This document shows positions 36,171-48,101 of a stretch of DNA of 64,000 nt, piece by piece; within the stretch, counting starts at the first letter, position 1; each line of letters opens with the position of its first letter. Location of the stretch: assembly GCA_000697355.1 (NCBI GenBank), contig JNEN01000969.1, positions 1-64,000 of the forward strand, in the 5' to 3' direction. The notes beneath the pieces are model-generated. The model was not told where the DNA came from, made no database searches, and saw nothing but the letters and a program-made list of their open reading frames with translations. Source of the DNA: Syncephalastrum monosporum B8922 (taxonomy: Eukaryota > Mucoromycota > Mucoromycetes > Mucorales > Syncephalastraceae). The translations under genes were made by a program, and so were the position numbers.

Positions 36171-38720
36171 GATCGCAAAGACAACTTTGTACATACGTTG
36201 CGGGGTTTGATGCCTCTTTTACAAGGCTGGCGAAATACAGCCTTTTTTTTTCCCGTTCGTTGCTGACAAAACCCCTTCTTCGCCACGTCTAATACTTCTA
36301 TTCTCAAATTTATCAAAGCTCTTTTCTCATCTGTGTCATATTTGACTATGTAATCTCTCTCGAGATATATAAGAATTCGAAGTAGGATCCCATAAATGCA
36401 GATAACGTAAGCCAGTATGACTTGGGATGATATGCCAGGTGCTTCTAAAATCGTCAATCTCATGATTTTTCAGGCTCCCATCATATGAACGTGCCTGGTG
36501 TGTATTTGCATAGTAGAAAACAGAACCTCAAGTCCACCGAGCGTCGTTTTTGTCACAGAAACTCATCCCATACCTTTCTGCATGTGGCCAATGCATTATG
36601 TGCTAGAACCCAAGCCAAACCACGCTTAAGCCTCTTTCGAAAACTCTATTTGGAGCCGCTGTTGCTGCGCAAAAACTCTATTTTGACGCCATAGTTTCCG
36701 TTCGTATTGCCGTTGGCTCAGCATCACATTACTGCTACCCCTCAGCCATGTACAAAGGTAAATATTACTCGTGTATTGCCCACCCCCCATCTGCACGGTC
36801 TTGTTTAAGTTGATAACATGACGCTATACGCGTAATAATAGACTACTTAGAATACGAAATGAGGAGGAAAATCTGTTTATTCATGAAAAACCTGGCATGT
36901 TTACCCGATGCATTGGCTCATGAGACACTAGTGTGGAATGGTACACAGCCTATTAGCCGCAACACACATGAGATCTGTGTATCCAGATAGAGGCATGGGA
37001 GTGAATTAATTAAGCAAGCTTAACGGAGCGAAAAGGAGAGGTCCTTGCACGAGAAAGAGACCACATTGAGACCACACCAGTATCTGCATCTGTGGTTCAA
37101 AAGACAAAACAGACGGTGTACGAGCTTACAAGATCAATATGCGCATATATCAGCATTCTATCTGTTGGTAGTTTACATGTACCCAACATGTTATATCAAA
37201 GGAAAAAATGCATAATTTAGGACGTTATTCTGTGGAAAAGGCTTTGGATAGACACAGGTCCGTACGTGTACTCTACGTAGCTAAACATCTGCAGTGCTGA
37301 GTAATGACCAGAGTTACAGAGTCTATGACTCTGGACAAGGCAGAAAAGGCAAAGATTACACTACCTTTGACCATTATACTTTAGCATATATCTTATATAT
37401 CATATGTTACCTCCCTGTAAAAAAACCACCTGAGTTTTACATAGCATTTTTAGCATAACTCTCATCCTAAGCTACTTCTGGATCATTCGATTCACGGCGC
37501 ACGAGGTGCACTTATCTTGAAACAGATCTGGATCTTTAAGCGATAGATTTGACTGCAGTCCACGTGCAGGAACATATTATAGATTTTCGATAGTCAGTCA
37601 AATAATAAAGCGTCTCTAATACTTGACAAGAGGCAACAAAGATCCATAATACTTATTGAAGAAGTATCGCCAGTCTACATACGGTATAAGCTGTGAAAGA
37701 CAGGTGCTGCATATTTAAATAGAGCCTATGTATGGATGAATATACAAAGGATAAAAGTTACGTCCCCAATGATCTCTTCCCTGTACACTTTACCTGTATC
37801 CAGTCTTCTGGCTCATATTGTGTGGTATAGGTGCCTACTTCAAGAATATAGAGGACAAAAGTTCCTCAGAAGCTTTGCAACCGCCGCCCCTTTCAGACTA
37901 CCGGGAAAAGATCTATCTTTGATGCCCTTGGAAAAACCATTGCAGAAATCTTCAGAGAAAATAGATATATAACGCGTCTTCTTGTCCTACGAGCCATGAA
38001 AGATGTGGCCATGCTTAAATCTCGCTTCCTCTTTTTCCTGCTCTCAATCTACGCGACCAGGTACAAGATATGTTGCAGTCCAACTTGCGAGATTTTGTCC
38101 AGAACTTCCCAGTTGAGATTCCGGTACTCATTTTTAAAGCGCTTGACTTTGATGAGTGTGTCGAACGCAGAGGAGTACTGTACAGCTTATCCATTCCGTT
38201 TTGCTCCCTATGGACCTACGTACGGAGGTCAGTATCCCATTCCTGGTAGTCCCTGGCTAATTCTCTGAGATGCTTCTCCTTGCGCCTGTCGTCATATTCC
38301 TTGACTGGCCCGAAGTCGCGTTTGCAGCTTTGCTGGCCCTTTTTCCCGGGTCGATATTTTTTATGGCACCGTACATGGAATTGAGACATAATAATGATAC
38401 ATGAGGTTGATATATCAAGCCTCTTACTCATTGATTTCAAACAATATGGAAATCGATGCATAAAATTCAACGATTCGCTCATCGTCTATTTCCTTCTTCC
38501 TTCTTCGTTTTTCGTCCTTGCTTCTCCCTTTCTGTTTTCTTTTTTCTTTCCAGCCCAATTTGGCCCCACAAGTGCTGCTTATACTTCTTTTGAATGTCGA
38601 CAAAGGGTACGGAATAAAACACAGACATCCATGTCGGGAGATTACTCATCCATTTATGGCTTTTTTCAGACAACAGGAAGAAAGAGCCCGTACTACTAAC
38701 GAGGAACCACGAAGGCAGCG
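36171..38720. other. Long gene-free AT-rich region
   Basis: About 2.5 kb between the DDX42-like gene and the RdRP remnant. Many stops in all frames. Short frames at 37736-38268 and 38216-38482 have no recognisable character. The DDX42-like promoter lies at its left end. Pyrimidine-rich sequence (about 38485-38560) occurs before the RdRP remnant and may have been its leader. Confidence 0.4.
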
Positions 38721-39600
38721 ATGTCGAAACTCCTCTCTCTGACGGAGCGCTTCCGTTCACGTGCCCTCAAGTTTTTCCAGTACAGTCTCCTGGAGAGCAA
38801 CAAGCACCCGGATCCGCAAGCAGCCAAAGGCCTCGCTAAGTACGCATATGCCCGATTCGCAGATGGTGAAGCTGCCCCAAAGTGGCCAGCTACTGTGGAA
38901 CAAATGGAAGCATTACACGGTATCGTCAGCGACCTTGTCGACCGTGCAGTAGGGTTCTTGTCTTGGGTGGACGACAAGCATCTCCCAGATCACTGCGCAA
39001 GGTGCGCAGGATCATTGTGACCTCGCTATACCTGGTTCCATCGCAAGTGGAGACGACCAACCGTGTCATCCGCCACTTTGCCAACCACACCGATCGGTTC
39101 GCCCGCGTGCAGTTGGCCGACGTAGGCCATGGCTGTATCAGCGCTTCCCACACCGGGCGTAACAACGATACTCTCTGCGACCGCGTTTACCAAGGTCCTG
39201 TTGAACGGTATTCAGGTCGGCAAGCGCCACAATGATTTTCTGGCATTCAGCAGCTCGCAGCTGCGTGATCAAGCCTGTTCTTTTTTTTTTTCGCTCCCAC
39301 GCCTGAGCTGAACGTGAGCCATATACGCCAGTGGATGGGCACTTTCAGCCACGAACGTCGCCTCGCCAAGCACGCGGTTCGCATGGGCCAGGTATATTTA
39401 ACCTATGCGATGTATTCATGCAGGCGCGTGAACATGCGCGCTAAGTGACACAGTACTCACTTTCCCTTCTCTTCACTCTGCATACAGTGCTTCTCCTCCA
39501 CATGGGCGATCACCCGCATGGATGGGAGCGCCCGACCCAACACCCACAGAAGTCTGTATTTTCACCCAGAGCTGTGTATGTGTTTCATGTTCCGCTGCCT
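38721..39600 (+). pseudogene. Decayed eukaryotic RNA-dependent RNA polymerase (RNAi-type) gene
   Basis: In three successive frames the sequence carries RdRP N-lobe phrases in the right order: KVRRIIVTSLYLVPSQVETT and NRVIRHFANHTDRF (about 39010-39110), VQLADVGHGCIS, then GKRHNDFLAFSSSQLRDQA (about 39215-39275), VSHIRQWMGTF then RRLAKHAVRMGQ (about 39312-39390), and after an intron CFSSTWAITRMDG (about 39487-39525). Frame changes are needed near 39000, near 39195 and near 39295, where a T10 run sits and a TGA follows. The GT-AG intron (about 39391-39486) is still intact. The catalytic DxDGD region was not found. Family knowledge: these enzymes make double-stranded RNA in RNA silencing. This copy cannot encode a working enzyme. 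Confidence 0.8.
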
Positions 39601-39641
39601 ACGCCAAGTCAAGGGTGCGAACCAGGCCGTGAAACGACGCT

Positions 39642-40040
39642 GTGGCGGGCGGTCTGTCCGATGACCATGGTGGATTCGACAGCGAGTTTTCTGAAGAGGA
39701 AGAGGAGCAATGTCACGACGCTATGGCGGACAGTCTGTCCGATGACGATGATGGATCTGATAGCGAGTCTTCAGAAGAGTATTCTTTCGCCGAAATAAAC
39801 GCTCTAGCGTGTGAGGAACCAGTGATATCGCCGTTAAACAAGGAAAAAAGCAGATATAATTGTTTCGTAGTCGTCAACAATGAGTCCGGGTCTAACAAAG
39901 CTATCCGGAATGCCGTCAATGTCGAGAGCCAAAGTACCATTGTGGCTCACCGTCCGGGAGACGCCTCCCTTCTCGCCGTGACTGAAACCATTGCGGCTGC
40001 CCGGGCGATCTATCGTGAATTCAAGAACTTTTCTGAGTGA
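39642..40040 (+). pseudogene. Acidic 132-residue frame downstream of the RdRP remnant
   Basis: An open frame begins MAGGLSDDHGGFDSEFSEEE and includes an internal duplication (about 39642-39710 and 39723-39778) of a Ser/Asp/Glu unit, then a mixed segment ending YREFKNFSE. It may be the eroded continuation of the same gene or part of another; the frame downstream (to about 40780, ending in Pro/Arg-rich codons and TAA) is broken repeatedly. I do not recognise the protein. Confidence 0.3.
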
Positions 40041-41123
40041 TATCTGTCAGTCTGCTGAACCTGCTGTCCCGCGCGCAGATGTCTTTATGCCCAGAGTACA
40101 CTTGATATCATGCCCAAGGCGTTTATTTCCCTTGATGCCACAAATGTCATTCCAGAAGCGCCACGCGTCCTTGGACGGCCAAGATCTGTCTGCTTAAATC
40201 AGTCGGAGCGGTCTTCGCGAAATGCTGCACAGACAAGTACGCATCGCTCCAACTGGTCCTCGTTCTCGCGCAAACTGTCTACGCCTGTTCAACTTTTCAC
40301 GCATCAAGGTGTGGACGACATCATCGCTCGTTAAGAAACTTCAGCGCAGCCACGTCACCTGTTCACCATGACCGGCACGGCTATGCCATTGACTCTATCA
40401 TGTCAAGAAGACGCGCTCAGCAAGAGCTGCCTGATTTGGAAGCACAGGACTTTAACGAGGCCCAGGTGCAGCATATCTTTGACCTTTAGAGTGCTGATCC
40501 AGGGCTCAAGGTTATGGGCAGGAGAAACATGAGGTCAGGAAGATGAGCAGAGCGGAAAATTGTTCGATGGCTGGACTCAAGAAGACAACTGCACGTGTAC
40601 TGCAAGAGAAGAGCGACCAACAAATTGGCGAGATTGAATTGCTCAAGACTGGTCACCTTGATCTTGTGAACGGATTTTGCAACAGCGAGGCTCGGCCATT
40701 TCGCTCGTCTACGTGCCTTATCAGGCCACCTCCACGACCACGACCCACTCCACGACCAGCGCAACAACAATAAAAATATATGCATGACAAAAGTGCTTCG
40801 AGGTTTTTTTAATAAAAGAACGTATCTAACTGAAAGTTCCAAATCCCATTGTCTTGTTCGTTTTCGGCCGGGGACGAGTGCGGGTAGAAAAATGCCTGGG
40901 TCAATATGTGTAGTAGAGCTGTAGAGTCGAGAAAGATATACATTGTTATCCTTGAACTTCTGCAGCCAATCGGCCGTGCTCCCTGTTGAACCGGCAGAAA
41001 AAGTGAAAGCTACCCCTGGAAGCCTATTTCTTTCCCTCCTTTTATGTCAACTTAAATGGCCCAAGCAAACACCAGTGACAGCGATGCCACACCGGATGCA
41101 GGTGATCATCCTCGACACTTGAC
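40041..41123. other. Broken coding-like sequence followed by spacer
   Basis: From 40041 to about 40780 short coding-like blocks occur in several frames (for example IPEAPRVLGRPRSVCL near 40150), all interrupted. After 40790 the sequence is a plain spacer holding the promoter of the GTPase gene. Confidence 0.35.
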
Positions 41124-42587
41124 ATGCTGCCTTCAATGTCTGACACGGGTCCTCTAGTGTCTGTCATCCGCGTCCTCATTCTGGGTGAACGCGGGTCGGG
41201 CAAGACCACTTTCCTTTCTCAGCTCTGTCGTATTTATCAGCGATCGCAGGCACGTCCTAGTTGACTTTTTGTTTCTTTTATTATGCCTACACTTGATATA
41301 TACTCATCCCTACGGAATAGACTGACGACGAGAAGGAGGAGGAATCGAAAGATGATTATGATGGTGTGGTGATACATTACCGTAATGATCTAATATACCA
41401 AATGTGGGATATAGCGGGTGAGTCGACTGCAGTCCTCTACCCGATGTTACGGTGACGCCTAACACTGTGAAGATCTTGAATCTGCGACGCATTATATCAA
41501 AGATACCCTGGCCATTGTTTACTTTGTAGACAGTACAACTTTTCAGGCGGTACCCGACACGAGCTATCTCGCTTTTATGGAATTCCTGCAGGCACATGCG
41601 CCCGAGCTGGATAAAGCGACCGTTATCACCGTAGCCAACAAACAAGACGAAGAAGGTGCCATGGACATTCAGGATATCGGACAGACGTGGGTCCAGGATC
41701 CCTTGTGGAAAGACGTACTACAAGCGCATGCCTGGCGCATTTTACCTTGCCAAGCCCGGTCGGGCAGCGGATGCGATCGTATTCTGGAGTACCTCTACAA
41801 GACATACCGTGACAGTTGCCGCACATCCGACGGCAGCCGCGCCAGCAGTGACAGTGTCCACCACCGCGAGCTGTACTTTGACAGGAACAACATGTTTGCG
41901 GCGGGTCAGCCCATGGGCGTGCCCTTCTTATCGCCGCGGCCCCAACTTGACCGGGCCATGAGCACGGCACGGATGCTGCCGGTGACGCCATGGGAGGACC
42001 TGCGCAACCCATACCACATGAGCGACGACGAGTTTTACGGCTGGTTCCTCCAACGCAAGCCGCTCCTGTTCCTCGACCAGTACTCGATGCTGCGCATCCT
42101 CTACCTCGCCGTGCGCACATCGCCCCCCGAAAAGCGAAGCGAGACCACGCGCGAGGTGCTGTACAGCGCGCAGGCCGTGTTGCGGGACATTGAGCTGCTC
42201 GAGCAAGATCCCCTCCGGGAGACGGTGGTCACCAACGGCAACAGAATCAAGCGACCCGTGACACGAATCGAAGACGAGCTCCTCCACGAATCGATTCAGT
42301 ACGCCGAGACACATATTTTATTTTGGCTCCAGATGGTTTCGTTCTCAGTGCTCAAGCACCCGGTCCTGGAGGGCGAAGACACCTCGTTTGAGGCATTTCT
42401 GAGCAACAGCCCCGAGCTGTGGGATGGCGAGGCGTGGCGCCAGTATTACACGGCCAAGGTGTACCAATCGGAGCGCGCCATACACGAGTTTCTTCCACCT
42501 GACCGGAAACCGCTGCCGAACGCATTCAAGCCATCGTCGTTTGCGCTGGAAGGCAGCGGCTTAAAAATCCACTATCAGGTGCTGTAA
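41124..42587 (+). CDS. Arf-like small GTPase fused to an unrecognised C-terminal domain
   Basis: Three exons: 41124-41249, 41321-41417 and 41473-42587, 445 residues. Seen: the P-loop GERGSGKT (about residue 22), switch II region WDIAD (the usual Gly after Ala is Asp), an Asp/Glu-rich insert before it, base-specificity motif NKQD as in Arf proteins, and an ARSGSG segment near the expected G5. After about residue 210 comes roughly 230 residues, helical and Arg/Leu/Glu-rich, that I cannot assign: FYGWFLQRKPLLFLDQYSML, TREVLYSAQAVLRDIELLEQ, IQYAETHILFWLQMVSFSVL. There is no N-terminal Gly for myristoylation, unlike Arf. Intron 1 has a GC donor. Function unknown; a GTP-dependent switch carrying its own effector or anchoring domain is inference. 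Confidence 0.75.
41250..41320 (+). other. Probable GC-AG intron in the GTPase gene
   Basis: The donor reads TCGCAG|GCACGT and the acceptor GGAATAG|ACTGAC, 71 bases, phase 0. The nearby GT donors all give TGA in the next exon. Joining at GC keeps the GTPase reading from the P-loop into switch I. Confidence 0.55.
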
Positions 42588-42605
42588 TGGAATAGGCCGG
42601 ATAGG

Positions 42606-42627
42606 CATATTTTTTTTTTTTTTTTTT
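42606..42627. repeat. T-tract after the GTPase gene
   Basis: A run of about 17 T in the short spacer (42588-42762) between the GTPase and the ATOS-like gene, both on the plus strand. Confidence 0.8.
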
Positions 42628-42762
42628 GCGGAGTCCCTCGGAATTTTGGAATTTGGGGTTTGATTGTTCCAATTTGGTGTCATGCTTGAAATTCAGAGCA
42701 TGAAAGTTTTTTTTATGAGCCATTTTTGTTCACCTATCTTTTTGTCTTGCTATTTCTGATTC

Positions 42763-43809
42763 ATGGGAATCCTCATTAAAGACCTGGACTCACCCCCATC
42801 CGATCTCAGCACGTCCAATGTAGTGTTTAAGCTTGTCAATATCATCCTCCGGGCTCGCATGGGCTCCCAGTACGTGTGCGCTCAAGACCATGCCGTGCAA
42901 GATCCTTGCTGGAGCGGAATGGGCCACCGTCCGATGGCATTGCCCGAGCGGGATCGGGTGTCTCTCGTGATCAGCGTCTTGAAGAAACAACCGCACCGTT
43001 TACTGGAACGGTGGGAGATCGGGCTGGATGCGGGTCTGCTCGCGAGCGAGACAGGCGAGCGCGATACCAGCACGATCCTCCTCTTGCAAGCCGTCTATTC
43101 GTATACCCGGCTGATGCCCATCCACAGTCAGATCAAGCAGCACCTGTTGGATCGATCCGATTTGGCATTCGTGGTGCGTCTCTGTGGTAACAAGATGGTC
43201 CATATCTGCTGCTCCCACGGCGACGCAAATGACGACACTCTGCAAGAAGCGTGCGAATTCGCAACAGGGGCGCATCTCCGGCGACACGAGTTTCAGCGAC
43301 TCGACTCTGAGGGCACAGTGGATGTCCAAGTCACGTACGAAGACGAAGACAAAGACAAAGACAAGGCAATGGCGGAGAGTATGCAGCGCTTGAACGTACG
43401 GTCGCCTTCGCTTCTTTCCAGTCGGCTGAACGAGACAAATACGAACACGAACACGAACACGAACACGAGTACGAGTATGGGTACGAGTACGAATACGAAT
43501 ACGAATCTTCACCCACACCGTCCGCGTGCCGATCATCCGCCTTTCTTGCAGCCTCAGCACCGTACGCGCTCTTCTCCTGCTGGTGCCCTCCCTACCACTG
43601 CGATCGCCACACGTCGTTTATCGCGTCTCTCCCTCTCCGCCATGGAGGACACGAGCGACGATGACGACACCGATGAAAAGGAGGAGGTGTGTGCCATGGC
43701 CGTCCCGATACCATCGCCTCGTATGCAATATACCCATCACCATGGCCACCACCGCACCATCGCTTACTCCACCTCGCCCATGTCCGTTAGCACCACGCCA
43801 CGCTCAAGT

Positions 43810-43847
<38 letters not shown>

Positions 43848-44598
43848 TCCTCATCCTCACCTTCACCCGCACCTGCACCTGCACCCGCATCATCATTCCA
43901 ATCAATATCACCACCTCTATCCCCTTTCACACCGACTTGCCGTAGGGGGCGACCCGATGGATGGCCTACCTTCCAACGCGCACCAGCACATCAACAGTCT
44001 GGTGGGCAGCTATGAGGAATCGCTCCTGAGCGGCCGCATGTCAACCAAGCCATCGAAGCCGATTCATTTTCAGGCACAGATCGGCGTCCTCGGCAAAGGC
44101 GACTGCAAGCCCTCCCTCAAGTGCCCCGCCCATTGGTCTGTCGAATTCCCTGCCTTTTTCTACGACCTCCAGGACGACGAGCTCTCAACACCCTACGTCG
44201 GCACGGTCGACTTTGATGGCAAGGGCGGCTATCGCTTGCCCCCGCAAGGGCAGCTGCAGATTGTCATCAAGAATCCCAACAAGACCGCGGTCAAGCTGTT
44301 CCTGATACCCTATGATATGCGCGAGATGCCGTGCACGACCAAGACCCTGTTGCGGCAAAAGTCGTATGCCGACTACGGCGATGCGCACCAAGCGCTGCGG
44401 TACGCGATCCAGATCCATATTTGCAGGACGGAAAAGGGGCGGATCTACTTGTACAAGCAGATGCGCGTCGTGTTCACGAATCGAGCGCCGGGCGCGACAC
44501 GCGAGCGGCTGAACGTGGTGGGTGGCGACGCTGGCATCCCGGTCTATGCGCCGCTGACAGGGGCAGATCGAGAATGGCTGCGTAAAAAGAAGCATTAA
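42763..44598 (+). CDS. ATOS/FAM214-family protein (DUF4210 plus C-terminal meiotic-segregation domain)
   Basis: A single exon of 611 residues. Seen: an N-terminal helical block (KDLDSPPSDLSTSNVVFKLV, LILRARMG..), a long disordered middle with Asn-Thr (about 43432-43505) and His-Pro (about 43808-43890) repeats, then the conserved DUF4210 block SLVGSYEESLLSGRMSTKPS and FQAQIGVLGKGDCKPSLKCP, and the C-terminal domain VGTVDFDGKGGYRLPPQGQL, IVIKNPNKTAVKLFLIPYDM and EMPCTTKTLLRQKSY. Family knowledge: animal ATOSA/ATOSB are nuclear regulators (Drosophila Atossa in macrophage metabolism), and the fungal C-terminal domain is listed as acting in meiotic chromosome segregation. Its role in this organism is not known. 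It lies on the same strand between the GTPase and SEC24. Confidence 0.88.
43432..43505 (+). repeat. ACGAAC/ACGAGT coding repeat (Asn-Thr / Ser-Thr tract)
   Basis: Six-base units spell Thr-Asn and Thr-Ser repeats in the disordered middle of the ATOS-like protein. Confidence 0.85.
43808..43893 (+). repeat. CACCCT coding repeat (His-Pro tract)
   Basis: About ten six-base units encode alternating His and Pro, then His-Leu. It is a candidate metal-binding or length-variable segment of the ATOS-like protein. Confidence 0.85.
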
Positions 44599-44871
44599 TT
44601 CCTGAAGGATAATTATTATTTTTTTCTATCTTTTTTCTTTTCTGTACATACTTTCGCACCTTCCTTTTTCTTCTCTTTGAATACAATCACACCGTCTGAT
44701 TTCTTTGTTTTTCCCTGTTAAATTATACTACGTGTCATCTCCAAATGGGTAAGAGCTGGATTTGGTCAGCGTCGCACAAACACAGGCAAGTTTTCAGAAC
44801 GTTCTGACAATTTGAGCGGTTCTTTCTACATACAAAATATATACATATAAAAAAAAGCTGCCACAGCGCGA

Positions 44872-47800
44872 ATGAGCTACCCGTACCCATCATACCCGGC
44901 CACCAACGGCCAACAAGCACCGCAACAAGCACAGCAGCCGTTAAGACCGCAATCGCCGTATGCTGCCCAGCAACCATCTTCTTCATCGCTCTCATCGCTC
45001 TCTCCGCCCGCCACGCCTCAGCAGCGCTCGGCATCCCCCGCCTCTTCCGACCATCATGGGAGACGCCCTCCTCACAAGCGCCACTACCCGACCTACGCCG
45101 TCGCCGACCAGTCCATCCTGGGCTCAGGCACGCCTCCTCCCCTTCAGCAGCAACAGCAACAGCAACAGTTCCAGCAGCCACAGTTCCAGCAGCCACTCCA
45201 GCAGCCACTCCAGCAGCAACCTCAGTTCCAGCAACCTCAGTTCCAGCAGCCCTACCCTCAGCAGCCTTACCCCCAACAACCTTACCCTCAGCAGCCGTCG
45301 CCACAGCAACCCCATGCCCAAGGCTACACGGCCCCTGCAGGTCTTGCGAATGGGATGGCCAACATGAGTCTGTATGAGAAGCCGCTGCCACCGACACGCG
45401 ACGACGTTCCGCTTGTCGGCCAACTTCCGCCTGTCCAGGACCTGGACATCCCCAGATCCAATCCTGTCATACCTCCTCACGTAAGCTCTTGTAACCCAGA
45501 CAAAAGCAAAGCAAATGTACCCACGCAGAAATGATACACGCATGAACAGATCACTGCCACGCCGTCGCCGAATGCACAGTGCCCTGCCGCTTTCAAGCGA
45601 AGCACGCTCGGCGCCATCCCCTTCTCGAATAGTCTGTTGAAAAAGTCAAAACTGCCCCTGGCCGTCCACCTCGAGCCTTACCCCACCACCTCTCCCGACG
45701 TAAGTTGAAGAAAGGAAAACAAAAAAAATGAGAGAAAAACTGATCACGGCTCCTTGCTAGACCGAGGTCCCTGTCGTCGAAGACACCGTCGTCTCACGGT
45801 GTACGCGTTGCAAGACCTACATCAATCCCTTTGTCCAATTCGCTCAGAACGCACTCCGATGGCGCTGTAACATGTGTGGACTCGAAAATGACGGTACGTA
45901 CATAGACGCGTCCTTCCAGTCGAAGATATTCATGCAAACCCGCACACTCTCTAGTGCCCGCCTCCTTTGACTGGGATGTCATCAACCAGCAGCACGTCGA
46001 CCGATGGAGCCGACCTGAGCTCAACTATGGCTGCGTCGACTTTGTTGCCTCCGCCGAATATATGGTGCGGCCCCCGCAACCGCCTGCCTATGTGTTTGTC
46101 ATTGACACTTCGTACCAAGCCGTCCAATCTGGCATGGTCACCACCGTCGCCGAAGCCATCCTTCAGTCCCTCGACGCGATCCCGAACGAAGATGGCCGTA
46201 CCAAAGTCGGCCTTATCACAGTCGATGCCGCCGTGGGCTTCTACAAGCTCGTCGGTGACGAACCCGAGATGCTCGTCGTGGGCGACCTCAGCGACATTTA
46301 CCTGCCCCGCGCCACAGGAGACTTGATGGTGAACCTCGCCGATGCCAAGGCGCTGCTGTCTGGCTTATTGACCAAGATGCGCACCATGTTCAGCGAGACC
46401 CACGTCACGCACAACTGCCTTGGCACCGCGTTGCAAGCCGCACGTAAATTATTGGTAAGTCGAATGAAAAAAGGGATGGGAAACCAAGAAGGCGAGGCGG
46501 AGAAACTGATATCTTCTTCTCCAAAACAAGTCGTCTACGGGCGGCAAGATCATCTGTTTCCAGTCGACCCAGCCCAACGTCGGGGAAGGCGCGATCAAAC
46601 CGTCGGTGGATGACACGACCAAGCCCGTGACGGAACGTACGCTCGTCGTGCCTGGTAGCTCCTTCTACCGCACCTTTGCCACCGAGTGCACCAAGGCGCA
46701 GGTGTGTGCCGACATGTTTGTCTTTAGCGGCGCTGATGTCGCGACCCTGAGTAAGTAGTCCCGGAGACTACATGATTTATATACGTACTCATGTAATGTC
46801 CGATAGATGTGATCCCTCGCTTCACCGGCGGTCAGACCCACCACTATGCCAACTTTAAGCCAACGGACGGGTCGCGCCAAAAGGTTCTTGCCGAAGTGAA
46901 AGCGGTCCTGAGTGAACGGGTCGGTCTCGAGGCCGTGATGCGCACGCGTTGCTCTCCTGGCCTGGTCTGCCACGCCTTTTACGGTAACTTTACGACGCGC
47001 AACCCAGACGTCATGGCCCTCCCGAATGTGCCACGCGACCAGGCCTACTGCGTTGAGCTCGCCATCGAGGACGACCTCCCAGGTAACTATGCTTACTTCC
47101 AGACCGCGCTACTCTACACGACGTGCTTTGGTGAGCGCCGCATTCGCGTGATGAATCTGGCCTTGCCCGTCGTGCGCTCCCTCCCCGAGGTATTCGCGAG
47201 CGCAGACCAGGTCATGATTGCGCGCACCCTCTGTCATCAAGGTAAAAGCTCTTCCCCCCTCCCCTCAGCCATGTGCTGTATGCCTGTATGCGTTGACACT
47301 GTTTGTATAGCCATCGACAAGGCGGTGAATTACAAGCTCAAGGACGGCCGCGAGCACCTGACCAAGCAAACCATAGACATAGCGAGCGCCTACGGCCGCG
47401 AGGTCATCGGCTCGGTCGCATCAGGCGCCGCGCGCCTCACGCTGAGCCGCAACCTGGCGTTGCTGCCGCTCCTCGTGCTTGGCCTTCTCAAGGGCGAGAC
47501 GTTCAGCGATCTGGCCGTGATTCCACCCGATATGCGCGCGCAGTCGACCGTGCTGCTCCGGACACTGACAAACACCAGCTTCCAGGCGTTCGTCCACCCG
47601 ACCTTCTACTCGCTCCACAACATGCCTCCGCAAGCCGGCACGGTCCCCGAAGGCCACACCTCGGTCGTTTTACCCCCGCGCGTGAACCTGACGTCGGAGA
47701 AGCTCGAGCGCCACGGCCTCTACCTCGTCGAGGACAGCCAGCGCATCTATCTCTGGCTCGGCCGCGAGGCTGTCCCGCCCCTCTGCAAGGACCTCCTCGG

Positions 47801-48101
47801 CGTGCCCGACATCAACCACGTCCAGTCCGGCCAGCTCGAGCTGCCCACCTTCCCCAACCCGCTCTCGCAGCGCGTCCACGCCATTCTCCAGCATATCCGC
47901 GCGCGTCGCGGCAGCTACTACCCGACCCTGACTCTCGTCCGCGAGGACGGCGACCCGGCCCTGCGCGCGCTCTTTTTGACCCGGTTGATCGAAGACCGCA
48001 TGGCGGCCGGCCCAGCCACGGCCGGCGCCAACCAGGAGCAGTTCAACTCGGGCATGAGCTATTTCCAGTGGCTCGGTTTCGTCCGTGCCAAATGCCAATA
48101 G
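44872..48101 (+). CDS. SEC24: COPII coat subunit SEC24
   Basis: Selects cargo into COPII vesicles at ER exit sites, paired with SEC23. Seven exons: 44872-45480, 45550-45699, 45761-45893, 45955-46454, 46531-46750, 46807-47241 and 47311-48101, giving 945 residues, normal for SEC24. Seen: a Pro/Gln-rich N-terminus with QQP repeats, the zinc finger [18 protein letters not shown], the trunk ([20 protein letters not shown]), the beta-sandwich ([14 protein letters not shown]), the helical region and the gelsolin-like domain ([21 protein letters not shown]). A TATA-like TATACATATAAAA lies at about 44838. It works in the same pathway as USO1 at 12-15 kb. Confidence 0.97.
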
